64,000 bases of DNA from Micrasema longulum (Eukaryota; Arthropoda; Insecta; Trichoptera; Brachycentridae): positions 1 through 64,000 of the forward strand of contig JAGVSM010004266.1 in NCBI GenBank assembly GCA_022494885.1. The letters are read 5' to 3'. The translations under genes were made by a program, and so were the position numbers. This document shows positions 49,040 to 59,254 of this stretch, in pieces. The notes beneath the pieces were generated by a model. The model was not told the DNA's origin. It did not search any database and was given only the letters and a program-made list of their open reading frames with translations. The stretch's first letter is position 1. Every line of letters starts with the position of its first letter.

Positions 49040-49760
49040 GTGTATTCAAGGTTGCTAAACGTTTTATTGACTTTAACTAAAACCTAATAAGTTAGAAATT
49101 AATTAAAAGAAGGCAGAGAGTTGCTAAACTGCCTATATGTACAGAAAAATAGATCCATATTATCCGCAGAAGCCGTGTTTAGCAATTGAATTGCCCTATT
49201 AACGGGCGAATTCTGACTTGCATTTGTACGGCTTTTCGGTGTGTAAAACAGTGCATGAGATCTCGCTCTAGTATGATTATGGGGAACATACAAGCTGATC
49301 TCTTTCAGTGTATTTGGATTATACAGGTGTTTTTTAAACCCTGTCACATCCGAAACAACGATGATCAGTATGAGCAAGAAGACATATTGGCACATTAAAA
49401 TATTTTTTTAGAACGAATAAAATTTAAAAAAATAAAATATTTAAAAAAAGCAAATGGTTGCTTACTTCTGCTGGGCAGAAACGAGGTGGGGGAGGGGGAG
49501 TCTGATACTGCGTCGCGCTCCCCTCACTTCTCCCCTACAGACGTAAGAAACCATTTGTTTTTTTAAAATTTTATTAAAAAAAAAATTCTTTGTCCTAAAT
49601 ATTTTTTGATATGCTAATATGTCTTCTTGCCCATACTGATCATTGTGGTTTCGGATGTGACAGGGTTTAAAGAACACCCTGTATATACTTCCAGAAATCA
49701 GCTTATAGAAGTGTTTCCTGAGAAAAAATTGACGACGAGATTCCCTGTTAGAAATGATGA
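49040..49760 (-). mobile_element. F5 LINE C-terminus split by an M2 MITE
   Basis: The right part (49684-49760) and left part (49040-49321) together give the block leading to LKEISLYVPHNHTRARSHAL, FYTPKSRTN, NSPVNRAIQLLNTAS and a 3' UTR. The M2 element lies between them at a TA. The relative at 41159-41290 lacks the MITE. Confidence 0.8.
49322..49683. mobile_element. M2 MITE, complete, 362 bp, inside a LINE
   Basis: Termini TACAGGTGTTTTTTAAACC and GGTTTAAAGAACACCCTGTA, flanked by TA (49320-49321, 49684-49685). The interior is about 93-95% like the copy at 44772, including AAATGGTTGCTTACTTCTGC and the G-rich centre. Confidence 0.9.
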
Positions 49761-49809
49761 TGAATACAAGAAATGGATAATTACTGAGTATCGCAAAAAT
49801 CGCTTTTAA

Positions 49810-49862
49810 ACCTTTGAACGCGCTTTTGAATGCGCTTTTGAATGCGCCTTTGAATTCACTTT
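49810..49862. repeat. 12-bp tandem repeat
   Basis: Four degenerate units of GCGCTTTTGAAT (with variants CGCTTTTGAATG and GCCTTTGAATTC). A frame reading through it in reverse gives a repetitive FKSAFKSAFKG pattern that is a by-product. Confidence 0.75.
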
Positions 49863-50344
49863 TTAACTTTTGAATCCGTATTTCCGTATTTTCTCCCTGG
49901 ATTATTGCACTAGAGCAATGTTTTTTTTTACACACTATAGATATCCATTGGCGTGTCTCTTTCGTTTTTTTTTTTCATAAATATTTTACTATGAGAACTA
50001 GAGCCACTTTTATCTGCAGTCTTCAAACGTGTTACTATACAAATATGATAAGTATTTTTTTTTTTAATGTACCTACACTGAATCTTTTTTTTCAAGACCC
50101 GGTTTCAAGATGTACCCGTCTCTTCGTCAGGACACTCAGTACGCCAACATGCGAATACTAAAATACACTTTCACCTTTACGTCCTTTACGAAAAAATACG
50201 TAAATTACATGCTGAGTTAAAGGGGATGCAAACACCACCATGTCCTAACATGCACTAAATTTAGGTTAATCATATTTAGCGATATGTCGCAGAATGCGTG
50301 TTTGTGTGTGTGGTAGGGGGGGGGGGGGGTAGGAAAGGGAGGGG
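49863..50344. other. Spacer with a GGTTTCAAGATGTACC block
   Basis: At 50090-50140 TTCAAGACCCGGTTTCAAGA and CTCTTCGTCAGGACACTCAG resemble the ends of hairpin elements elsewhere (GACGAAACGCGTC at 10800) but are not the same. A G-run lies at 50320-50330. Confidence 0.35.
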
Positions 50345-50690
50345 CTGAAAATATTGTTGATAAATTACCTGGGTCCATGAAAAAGTATAGAAATTGAAAA
50401 AATAACATTTTCAGGCGTTGCCTAGTATGTAGGTGAAATAATTCAATTAGATGAATCTCACCCGCATAAATAAAGGTTTCAGCTCTTTAACTTCACAAAC
50501 ATCAACGGATGAAAGAATTGAAGGAATATAGATGTTCAAATATGGACAAAATGGTGAATGTTACACAGTGTGTAAAGTGGCCACTTAAACCAGCCATTGA
50601 CAGGTCATAAGCCCTGTAGATGCCTAGACTTCTATATTACATTTTCTTAAATGTTCTTCATCTCTGTTGTAATATGTTAATTAATCAAAA
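50345..50690 (+). mobile_element. Family X, long linear copy
   Basis: Sense orientation with the long 5' part: AATATTGTTGATAAATTACC, GGGTCCATGAAAAAGTATAG, TTCAGGCGTTGCCTAGTATG and GGTGAAATAATTCAATTAGA, through the conserved centre to CATCTCTGTTGTAATATGTT. It is 3'-truncated but shows the best 5' region in the window. Confidence 0.85.
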
Positions 50691-50989
50691 TGTTTATTTA
50701 TTTATACTTTATTTATTTATACTTTTACATTGTTTGTATTATTTTTTTATACATAATAATGTTCCCTCACTGGGGTGTGTCCCTTGCGAGGGAAACATTT
50801 TACAAAAGGTGAAATATGCCTTAAATTAGTTATTTAACATAATAATAAAAAAAACGTTATTAATCTAATTAACCTAATTATCATTAATATCTATAATAAG
50901 CAATATAAACTAAAACAATCATAAAAAAACATAACCAATTTAACCATATTGACCACTTAGTCAATGCTTTGAACATAAATAATATAATT
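50691..50989. other. AT-rich spacer
   Basis: Repeated TTTATTTATACTT at 50695-50730 and CTCACTGGGGTGTGTCCC at about 50767, which recurs in reverse near 58857 (GGGACACCCCAAGAAAGG). A LINE 3' UTR is possible. Confidence 0.35.
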
Positions 50990-51420
50990 GCGTCTCATAA
51001 AATGAAACAATACGGACCAAAATGGACACCAAGTCGTTGGAACAATAGACATCATCCCTCTGTAACCACACATGTGTGCACCATTTTCCAGGAATTATCA
51101 AGCAGCCAGTAGGCCACATGGCGGCGGTATCTGCCTACTATCTACAAAAGCTAAGAGCTTGGACATCTATCTTTATTTGGTTAACCATAATGTTGAAACA
51201 GTGCTTTATTTATTTAGTTTTTTATTGCTTACTTCTTGGCATGAACACTTGACAAATTTACTATGCTCAACGTTTACTTTTATCTTTTGTAAATTTATTG
51301 GTATCGTTTTCACTTGCTAGAATTCCACTCGCCCGTGCGCTTTGTAGCTGCACGACGATTGGTAATCTAGCTTCTATACGTAAATGTTATCAAATATAAA
51401 ATACCTAAATGGTCTCTATT
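50990..51420 (+). mobile_element. F3 LINE 3' region, truncated
   Basis: Collinear with 9910-10310: GGACCAAAATGGACACCAAG, ACATGGCGGCGGTATCTGCC, CTTGGCATGAACACTTGACA, and one internal repeat (CCGTGCGCTTTGTAGCTGCA). It ends before the terminus. Confidence 0.8.
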
Positions 51421-51744
51421 GAGATATCTGTTATTGGAGAGATGAAAAAATGAGCCTATGCTGTCGATAGAAATCTCATTGATGCAACTGAATTCAAGAC
51501 GATAGCCAAGTATGTCAAGAACAGATTTTGTGGCGGTCCACGATCCCTGGATATAGAATACATACTATAACAAGTATGACACTCTGGGGCCCGTTTCATA
51601 TGGAGCGGAAAACTTTTAAAAAAATTGGTCAGATATTCATTTTTTTTCTTGTATTGATCAACTCAACCTCAGAACCCCAAAAATCTTGTAGGTACTCAAC
51701 GAGATTTTAAGTTGAAAAAATTCTAAAGCTTTTATACAAACAAA
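51421..51744. other. Unassigned spacer
   Basis: No repeat or coding block recognised. AAGTATGTCAAGAACAGATT and TTGTGGCGGTCCACGATCC resemble F1 terminus sequence (GGTCCATTCTCTC) only weakly. Confidence 0.35.
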
Positions 51745-51812
51745 CCATCACGCCGTTTCTCTGTAGGGGTAGGCAGAGGTTATAGAACGCCATATCACTC
51801 TGTCTTTGCAAA
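51745..51812 (-). mobile_element. F1 LINE terminal scrap
   Basis: AACCATCACGCCGTTTCTCT and GGTAGGCAGAGGTTATAGAA are the last 65 bp of the GETA-type F1 subfamily, in reverse. Confidence 0.75.
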
Positions 51813-52069
51813 AAACTGATTTTAAGCACCATTTTTTTTTAAATCCGGCATGAGCGGTCATCGTTCAAGGTCACAAACCTAAGGTTTTACCAAGGACCCT
51901 ATGTCCACCGACCCTGTTAAGTTTCAAAACGTAATAACCTTTTTATAAAAAAAAGTGAAAAAAGTACATATTGAATGACGTTGAACGTCCCATACTTCTA
52001 ATAAATCTCGACAACTACCTGATGGATCTAAACCTGGTTTTTGCAGTCATGTAAAGTGTCATAAAGCAA
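51813..52069. other. Unassigned spacer
   Basis: Nothing supported. Confidence 0.4.
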
Positions 52070-52215
52070 AGCTACTCGTATTTGTAATATCTTTGAAAAA
52101 TAAAAATTAGTACGTCAAATTCGTTTCTTACCGAAAATTACCGTAAAATACCGTAAATTACGGTATTTTACCGCGACTTTTGGTAAAATTACGTAATTTT
52201 ACATCCATAATTCCG
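52070..52215 (+). repeat. Repeat with nested TACCGTAAA palindromes
   Basis: AATAAAAATTAGTACGTCAA, TTTCTTACCGAAAATTACCG and GTAAATTACGGTATTTTACC, ending TTACGTAATTTTACATCC. It is inverted relative to its close copy at 57345-57465. It may be the terminal part of a DNA element. Confidence 0.75.
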
Positions 52216-52399
52216 AACAATTTTTTGTTTCGTTTTATGATCCATATAAAACAGACTTTAGTTTTGTAATTCTATGCGAGAAATAACTCTTTGGCCTGTC
52301 TAAATTTAAAATACGACTGATAAACATTTCAACAGAGATGGAAAATCTCTTTAAGAAGGGGTTAATTATCTATTTGCCTTTTAGGTTTTACATATCTAT

Positions 52400-52770
52400 A
52401 TATATGCTTGGATAATTTATACAGCGCCATTTTTGTGAAAATCACCTCAAGGGCGCTGTACAATAAATAAATATCCCAACACGTCTTGCAGCTAACGAAT
52501 GGACGGTTGGGATTCTAGTTCCTCGTCTCCAATTATGATATATAAAACTTACGATATATAGGAGCTAGATTACAGCACGTCTTGCAGCTACGGAGCGCAT
52601 GGACAGTAAGAAATCTAGCCCCTATTTACATTTTTTTTTTTATTTGACAATGAAGTTAAGAGTTTAAGTGATATTATAAAAAAAACTAAATAAAAAACAA
52701 ATTTACAAAAATAAAAGTTAGATTACAACAAGTCTTGCAGCTACTGAGCGCATAAACGTTTTAATGTTAC
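52400..52770 (-). mobile_element. F3 LINE 3' end
   Basis: The reverse complement of the F3 terminus (TATACAGCGCCATTTTTGTG, ATCACCTCAAGGGCGCTGTA), followed by three internal repeats (CGTCTTGCAGCTACGGAGCG and variants at 52485, 52580 and 52735). Only its orientation differs from the + strand copies. Confidence 0.85.
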
Positions 52771-52789
52771 TGAAATTATTCAACTAGAA

Positions 52790-53330
52790 TCCTTAAATAT
52801 ATTCATAATAGATATTCATGACTAGACAGGTGCCACCGTTTTGTAGCAACAATTCACGGACAGTTTATACTTGTAATGCAGTATTAAATAGACTTCATGA
52901 ACTCGGCAATAGTCATTCCCACGTATCTGATATATTTAGTGTAGGGTATTGTTCCTATCTATTGTTCTAACAAACCTTTTGAACGTTTTCGAAGATGGTA
53001 AATGGTAATTATATTTATTTATTCATGCATTTCATATACAATTTTTTGTTCACTTTGCCTAGCTGTGTGAAACAGTACTTATGATTTTCTTGTTGTTTTA
53101 CTGTAGAATGTTTTATTATTTAAACTCTCTACTGAATATGCTGTATAATTTTTAGGTTATTTTTTTTAAATATAAATTTTTGGTGTGATTTTTTTATATT
53201 TTTTTTATAAATCTTGTTTTTAATATTTACGTTTTGGAAAAAAAAATTATTAAACCAAATATGTTAATTTTATAAATATTTGTAAAAGGCAGATTTGCCG
53301 TTTATGTTAATAAAATAAATAAATTAGCCA
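52790..53330 (+). mobile_element. LINE C-terminus and 3' UTR
   Basis: One frame reads SRTVYTCNAVLNRLHELGN and HVSDIFSVGY, the LN...DIF pattern that ends Jockey-type ORF2. A long T-rich UTR and AAAGGCAGATTTGCCGTTTA with an AATAAATAAA tail follow. The AAAGGCA...GCCG block is also at 2751. Confidence 0.55.
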
Positions 53331-53439
53331 CTAATGTAATTGTAGATAAATAACTAAAACTTGAAAAAAATGTAGTAAAAAGTAAACACGGACACAATAG
53401 ATAATATATTATCAGAATAATACGTCAAATCAGTACTAG

Positions 53440-54350
53440 AAACTATTCAAAAAACGCTTATCTAAACATCAAATTACATAGTAAAAATTGTCTTCGAAGT
53501 GCTCTTTGTAATTGCCAAATATTAGATAGGGCAGGTAACGTCAAATACTATGGAGAATTAATGATATAAACTTAAAGTGGAAACATCACATTGAAAATAT
53601 TACAAATAAACTTAAAATACGTATATATTGAAAACGATTCGAAATATTATTAATGTAGAACAGTTTTAAAGATTTATTTTGCATTGTGCCAATCGAGTAC
53701 AGTAAAATCGGATGGGGTGGTGCGAGTGACACAGTTTTAAATGGTTTATTTGTTGCACAAAAATCCATAGTTAAAATAATACTCAAAGTCCCGATACATA
53801 CATCTACTGAAGAAATATTCCGCAAATCACAACTTATGACACCAAAGCAATGATACACTAAAACAATACTCGCTAACAGATTCAAAAACTATTCTTACTT
53901 GAATGAAAGACATACCACATTCAAATAATATAATCACTAGATCTTCAACACAAAGACAACTTAAAAAAATTCAAACTAATACCACTTTCGGCCAAAAGGA
54001 TTTTCAGTATTATGCAATTAAAATCTATAACCTACTTCCACCGTCTATTAAAACAATTAGTAACGAGAAAATGTTTAAAAAGGATATGAAAATGGATAGT
54101 GGAGCTGGTAGAAGTCAAATAGATTGTCTCATTCGCCCAAACCAATATTAAATCACCTGCTCCACAAACGTTTAGTTTATGTTATGTTTTTGTTCTTTTG
54201 TTGTTCGTTTTATAATATAAATAGTATAGGTATACATAAATTAACTATAAAAATAAATACGTAGTGTTTAAAACTGTCTGAACAGTTTGTTATCTCTTTG
54301 TATATTTAGTCTTCTTTGTATATTCTCACAAATAAAAAAAAAAGTATATA
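53440..54350 (+). mobile_element. Jockey-like LINE, ORF2 C-terminal third
   Basis: Blocks in order: KWKHHIENITNKLKIRI (thumb), PIEYSKIGWGGASDTVLNGL, AQKSIVKIILKVP, STEEIFRKSQLMTPKQ, a shifted HNNxITR-like block, IYNLLPPSIKTISNEKMFKK and the DCLIRPNQY end. The YGIxxWGG...Q..IVKII order is diagnostic of the post-reverse-transcriptase region. Several frameshifts. The 3' UTR ends in an A-rich tail at 54330-54350. Confidence 0.85.
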
Positions 54351-54439
54351 ATGAAGTATCCTCGACAGGGGTAACCCCAGCAAGGTCACATTATTTTTAT
54401 TAATAATAATTCTTATTAAAAACATCAATAAAACTACAC
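54351..54439. other. Short spacer
   Basis: CGACAGGGGTAACCCCAGCA is an isolated block; nothing else. Confidence 0.35.
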
Positions 54440-55060
54440 ATTTATATTGATTTATTTATATATACGCCCAATGGGTATTTTTAATGACATATTTATACAT
54501 AGAAAATTATTATAAAGGAAAGTAGAAAGACACAATGGTATATAGTAGACTTGGCGGGAGTGGAAGCGGGGGAGAGGTGTTTATAATTGAATTTGATTCA
54601 GTGATCGTTTGAAAGAAGACAACTTGTTATCAAAGAAATCAAGACTGGTATGTTTGTTGGCAGTCCTAAGAATTCTGGGCATATGTGAATAAAAACCATA
54701 GTTGGTTCTATGGTTATCGGTATGAAAGAGTAAGTTTTGTCTGAGGTTTCTAGTTGGGATATTTCATTTTATTGAGCTCAGTAGTTCAGGCGCATCAAAG
54801 AGTGAGTTGAGAATTTTAAATAGGACTAGAAGGTCGGATTTATTTCGACGGTCTTGAAGAGAAGATATATTTGAGGTAGCTCCTAATTATATGTATATTG
54901 GTCTCTGGATAAGCCTAACATCCATCCTATCTTTCTTAAAAATCGATGTTGAACTGATGCAATATTTTTGATGGTAACATCATAATATGCAGACCAGATA
55001 ACAGGGTGCGGGTGAACTAGGGAACAGAAGAGAGTTGTAAGAGAGAATTCTATCGTTTTG
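54440..55060 (-). mobile_element. Jockey-like LINE, C-terminal third and 3' UTR
   Basis: The reverse strand reads LFSSLVHPHPVIWSAYYDVT and IKNIASVQHRFLRKIGWML, then LPQIYLLFKTVE, after which the frame degrades. SLV.P...W...Y....I..VQ..FLR is the standard thumb-to-C-terminus block. The 3' UTR lies at the left (AAATACCCATTGGGCGTATA). Confidence 0.8.
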
Positions 55061-55068
55061 TATTCTAT

Positions 55069-55175
55069 CAGTTAGTGTGTATGGAAATAATAAATCAAGT
55101 CTTCCTTCTCAGGAATCCATCTCACATTATAAGACAAAAAGGCTTGATTTATTACTTCCATACACACTAAGCGGT
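55069..55175. repeat. Hairpin, about 32-bp arms
   Basis: TTAGTGTGTATGGAAATAAT and AAATCAAGTC face GGCTTGATTTATTACTTCCA and TACACACTAAGC across a 40-bp loop. It lies between a LINE and a repeat related to 4640-4790. Confidence 0.8.
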
Positions 55176-55199
55176 AGAATAAAATAGGATAGAATTCAT

Positions 55200-55345
55200 T
55201 TGTTGAGTACACGTATACATTGGAAAAAAGCTTGTGTAGCTTTGAAACCGGTCGGTAGAAAAATAAAAAATAAGCGGTTAAAAACAAAGTTGGTTTATTT
55301 ATTTTATTATAATGAATAACCACAAAGTTAGTGCTTCAAATATAA
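55200..55345 (-). repeat. Dispersed repeat with GAAACCGGTCGGT core
   Basis: CTTTGAAACCGGTCGGTAGA, AGCGGTTAAAAACAAAGTTG and AACCACAAAGTTAGTGCTTC repeat, in part inverted, the sequence at 4640-4790. It is one of three loci with this core. Confidence 0.7.
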
Positions 55346-55562
55346 AATTTATAAAGCGTTTTAATTTGCATTAATTTATGCTTTCTATCCCTATTTAAAT
55401 CACAGTACATTAGATGTAGACGCACCAGCTTAATGCTGTTAATTAATTTATTTATTTACATACATAAGGTTATTGTACATTTTTTTAAACAATAAGTCCC
55501 AACTCTATGGGAGACGAGCAATTATATGACACAGACACATGAATATATCACCACAAATATAG
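55346..55562. other. AT-rich spacer
   Basis: Nothing recognised. CAGTACATTAGATGTAGACG is unique in the window. Confidence 0.4.
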
Positions 55563-56640
55563 GATGCACCCGTGCGAAAGAATTCTCGAAAGTATTATTT
55601 TACTTGACAAAGATATACCTCGTTATGCTCCCAATGAAATGAGAATCTTTACGGATGAGAGCCTGCTCGATGGCAAAGTGGGAGCGGCATTTGTTTCTTT
55701 TGAGAGTGATAAAGAATTACCATGCAGAACATTTAAATTAGATAATTTCTGCTCAGTTTTTCAGGCTGAACTACTCGCAATACGAGAAGCTCTAGAATGG
55801 TTATTAAATAAACCACCAGAGATATGGGTTATTGCAAAAATATTATCAGATTGTCGTTCGGGCGTTCGGGCGTTCAAGCTATAACTGATACTCGGTCGGT
55901 AAATCCATTAATTGTAGATATTCAGAGTAAAATCAAGCATCTAAAAATAAGAGGGATGATCATTCAAATATGCTGGATAAGAGGACATGCTGGTATCGTA
56001 GGAAATGAGAGAGCGGATGAACGAGCAAGAGCCGCAACTTGTAAAAGAACGGCACCTTTCTTCTCAGAATTTCCCCTTAGCTTTGCTAAACGCTGTATAA
56101 AACAAAATACGCAGCAGCGTTGGGAGGATCATTACCGCGCTTCTTCTGCAGGTAAAATCACTAAACCCAACGCTGGCTGATGCAGCAAACTTCCGTCATC
56201 ATCACCTAAGTACTTTAGAAACGACCAAAATTTTCACCGGACACGGAGCTATGAGAAGTTATCTATATACGTTTAAATTAAGGAATGATGACTATTGTCC
56301 ATGCGATGATATTTCTTCAGAGAGTATCGAACATCTGTTATTTCAGTGCCCATTTTTCAGATTGCAACGCCATAATCTTGAAGCAGAATGCAGGAAAGAT
56401 GGAATATCCTTAACAGATATCCACACTGTAGTAAAAAGTAGTTATCACGCGCCATTGTTCTTGAACTTTGCAACAATGGTGATTGGACTCATAAAGGTAA
56501 TAAACCAAAATCAGTGATCGAACATCCCATTTCCATGACAAACAAAAACGATTTGTTCCGAGTACCTTAGCCTTGTACATGACACGTAAGGCTACTAAAT
56601 ACAGGGGTTATATGTATATATTTTTTATGTACATATATAT
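55563..56640 (+). mobile_element. I/R1-type LINE: RNase H domain and C-terminus
   Basis: The RNase H fold's acidic residues are visible in order: IFTDES (first Asp), FQAELLAIREALEW (Glu), ILSDCRSG (second Asp) and WIRGHAGIVGNERADERARA (His and last Asp). The C-terminal TGHGAMRSYLYTFKLR, CPCDD, SIEHLLFQCPFF region is the CxC...H...C zinc-knuckle-like block of I/R1-type elements. An 8-bp tandem duplication (55855-55870) and a second shift near 56165 break the frame. The reverse transcriptase itself is missing. The 3' UTR ends near 56640 in a TA-rich run. Confidence 0.9.
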
Positions 56641-57242
56641 ATAGGATTAGAAACATAAAAAATAATTTTAAAAATATTTAAAAAACATATATATTTAAAA
56701 AAACATATAATGTATAATATAAAAATAATTGGCCTCAATTCATTCGTGATAGACAGAAAGAGCAAATAAGTTCTTAACAAGTATGTTCGTAACATTGTGT
56801 ACATAGATTATTCTAGTCAAATAATGTCGTCAGGCAGGTAAGTATCAAACTGTCAAAAGAGGACTTAAAACTTGCTCAGACTTAAAACTTGTACATTGTA
56901 CTCATGCTAAGTACATAATATTCCAAGTGACTGCTTTCTGTGGCCGATTGCATCAGAATGCGACGAGCCCCCAGCGCGACGTCACACGCTTTATCAATCA
57001 TGTGTTGCAACTATTGTCTTTATCAGAAAAATCGATTGCCGTAGGATTATGTTATTAGTAATAATCGAATACGACTTAAATGTCTAGGTTTTACTGCTAG
57101 CAAAGGTCGTTTGTACATATTGATGTATTTTCGTATCACAAAGCCAGGTCTAAAAGTTAGGTTAAGGTCTTTATTTGTTTATTTTGGAACAATAAAAAAT
57201 TACGAGCAACACTCGTATAGACAAAACAAAATGTAACTGGGC
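56641..57242. other. AT-rich DNA with a GC-richer centre
   Basis: At 56940-57000 (GATTGCATCAGAATGCGACG, GCCCCCAGCGCGACGTCACA) there is a CRE-core-like GACGTCAC. No frame supports a gene. Confidence 0.35.
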
Positions 57243-57345
57243 CAGTAGCTCAATCACAAATAACTATCGGCGTGCTTAAAAACATGCTAAGCATTTGAGT
57301 GATCACAATGAACATGCTTAAGTTATCGCAGTCATAAGTATGGAT
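57243..57345 (+). repeat. Third copy of the TCAATCACAAATAACT repeat
   Basis: It matches 13785-13885 over about 95 bp (TCAATCACAAATAACTATCG, AACATGCTAAGCATTTGAG, GAACATGCTTAAGTTATCGC). It directly adjoins the TACCGTAAA repeat. Confidence 0.75.
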
Positions 57346-57465
57346 GTAAAATTACGTAATTTTACCAAAAGGCGCGGTAAAATACCGTAATTTACAGTAT
57401 TTTAAAGTATTTTTTGGTAAGAAACGAATTTGACGTACTAATTTTTATTTTTCATTACAAATAGG
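57345..57465 (-). repeat. TACCGTAAA repeat, inverse of 52070-52215
   Basis: GGATGTAAAATTACGTAATT, AAATACCGTAATTTACAGTA and GAAACGAATTTGACGTACTA, read as the reverse of the first copy. Confidence 0.75.
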
Positions 57466-57506
57466 ATATGTACGGATATGTACGTTATAATAAATAGAAA
57501 TCGACT

Positions 57507-57577
57507 ATGGTGAATTGCAGTATGTTTGGTTGCAGCAGTAGGAGCGTCAAAAGTGTTGAAGGATTCAGTTTTCACAG
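57507..57577 (+). CDS. Orphan THAP-type zinc-finger first exon
   Basis: ATG at 57507 opens a 23-codon segment, MVNCSMFGCSSRSVKSVE then GFSFHR, before a donor-like AG|GTAATT at 57578. An N-terminal M.x.C.x4.C pair followed by R...F..F. is how THAP domains begin; they are DNA-binding C2CH modules of about 80-90 residues, common in insect genomes and P-element relatives. Intron 1 commonly falls near this point. The rest of the domain (the second C..H pair and the AVPTIF block) was not found within the next 6 kb on this strand. Acceptors at about 57693 and 57711 lead to immediate stops. It may therefore be a real first exon with a distant partner, or a gene relic stranded among repeats. Identification rests on a short match. 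Confidence 0.4.
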
Positions 57578-58034
57578 GTAATTGATTTCGAATATTTTTC
57601 CATGATTTACATTGATTTTTGGCATTTATTGTCCCGACACGTGTATTATGTTGCCTAAAATCTTTCATTATAACAAAATATTTACTTCAGATACTATTTT
57701 TTCCCAATTTAGAGGATAAATTTGTGAATTGAATTATGTGTACTGTTGATAATGACAGTTGATTATGGGCAATATGTCAGAGCCGCACTAGGCATCAATA
57801 TAAAGTTTTAGTTTTTATCGAGTAGAGGTCGATTAAAATTTTACTCAAAAATAGCAACGTTAACCTTGAAATTGCATCTTAAATGACGAGTCCAAATTTC
57901 AGGCCGCTACGACTCGCCGTTCCGGAGATGTGACGGACAAACAAACAAACAAACTCAACAGCTGACTTTGGTTCCATGGAGCTGGGATTTATGTATCAAT
58001 AAATGTAACATAAGTATATTGTGAATAAAATGAA
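57578..58034. other. Unassigned DNA after the THAP-like exon
   Basis: No exon was recognised. GACAAACAAACAAACAAACT at about 57927 is a short AAAC repeat. Confidence 0.4.
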
Positions 58035-58320
58035 TAAACAAATAAAAAAAATAAACACACACATGTATTTTCAGTTTTATAAAATAAATATAGGCGAATT
58101 ATAGAAAAATAAATTAGAATAACCCTCCAATAATAAATACACAGGTACATATTAAAAAATATTTACAATGCAAATTAATGTCCATTTGGCAATTCTCGAC
58201 CCGAGTACGGCCCATTGTTTTGCTTCGAACTGTAGCTAACTTAATACCCAATAGTCATAGAAAGGTTTTCCTACATTTGGGCTCCTCTATAGCTTGGCGC
58301 ATTATTACTCTGAGTTATTT
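58035..58320 (+). repeat. Dispersed repeat K, + strand copy
   Basis: It matches the reverse of 10915-11250 from AATAAACACACACATGTATT through GGCAATTCTCGACCCGAGTA to GCTTGGCGCATTATTACTCT. Here it leads straight into a LINE C-terminus, as if it were upstream sequence of that element. Confidence 0.7.
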
Positions 58321-58790
58321 ATATAAATTATTAAATAATAAAGTAGACGCTTTTAACCTACTCTTCAAAATTAATCTGAATGTCCCCTTTCGCATGACAA
58401 GAAATAAATATTTATTTCATCTGCCAGTCTGTAGCACTAACTATGCACAACACTCTTTTCTCTATTGTTCTTGCTCAAACTATAATGCCTTTTTTTCATC
58501 TTTTGATATATTTAACATGCCCCTTAATTTTTAAGACTCATTCTTTCTGGCTGCGATACGCTCCCACTTGCTATTTAATGATACTCACGTTTACACACAC
58601 CTGAACACTTACTCGCATACAAATACACACAAACACAACATTTTGTCGTACCACAATTTAATATGTATGATTTTTATTTAGAAACTTCGCTGGTCTGTCT
58701 TTAAACCGTATCTTTTTTATGTTATTATATCATTGTTGACTGTTTATTTCTTTAAAATAAATAAATAATAACGCCAATATTTCCATAGAA
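58321..58790 (+). mobile_element. LINE C-terminus and 3' UTR
   Basis: YLYKLLNNKVDAFNLLFKIN, LNVPFRMTRNKYLFHLPVCS, TNYAQHSFLYCSCSNYN and FDIFNMPLNF, then stop, in one frame. This is the usual end of a Jockey-type ORF2. The UTR has CACACACCTGAACACTTACT and an AAATAAATAAATAA tail. The sister copy (reverse) is at 62580-63372. Confidence 0.8.
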
Positions 58791-59254
58791 ACAAACTAAC
58801 TTTGTTAAACAACTAATTTAAGGCATGTTTCACATTTTGTAAAATGTTTCCCTCGGCACGGGACACCCCAAGAAAGGGAACATTATTCTGTATAAAAAAA
58901 AGAATACAAACAATGTAAAAGTATAAATAAATATATAATAAAATCTTTGCTGTTTGCGCGGGGAAAAAGAAAATATAAATGTAAATTATTATAGAACTAA
59001 TAAGGCAGAAAAATATTTTAACCTAACAATATGGGGTGCAGAAATCTGGAATACGAGACCTCGATTTTATTGATTTTAGTTTGGAATAAAAATGATAAAG
59101 ACGCTGCGTTTGGACTGTCAGTTCAATGCCCTATGCACCACTAGGCGAGCACAATGAAATTGTGTGAAATCCTGTTTTGGTGAGAAAACTTGGCGGGAAT
59201 TACTTCATTTCAAAATGGCGTCACTATTTCAATAAAGTTCGATCGATTTCAAAT
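58791..59254. other. Spacer with S2 SINE trace
   Basis: At 59115-59150 TGTCAGTTCAATGCCCTATG and CACCACTAGGCGAG fit the S2 body. GGGACACCCCAAGAAAGGGA at 58860 is shared in reverse with 50767. Confidence 0.4.

Noticed and set aside
57690..57715. Acceptor sites that might continue the THAP-like exon
   Set aside because: Joining at either one gives a stop codon within about ten codons, with no THAP continuation.
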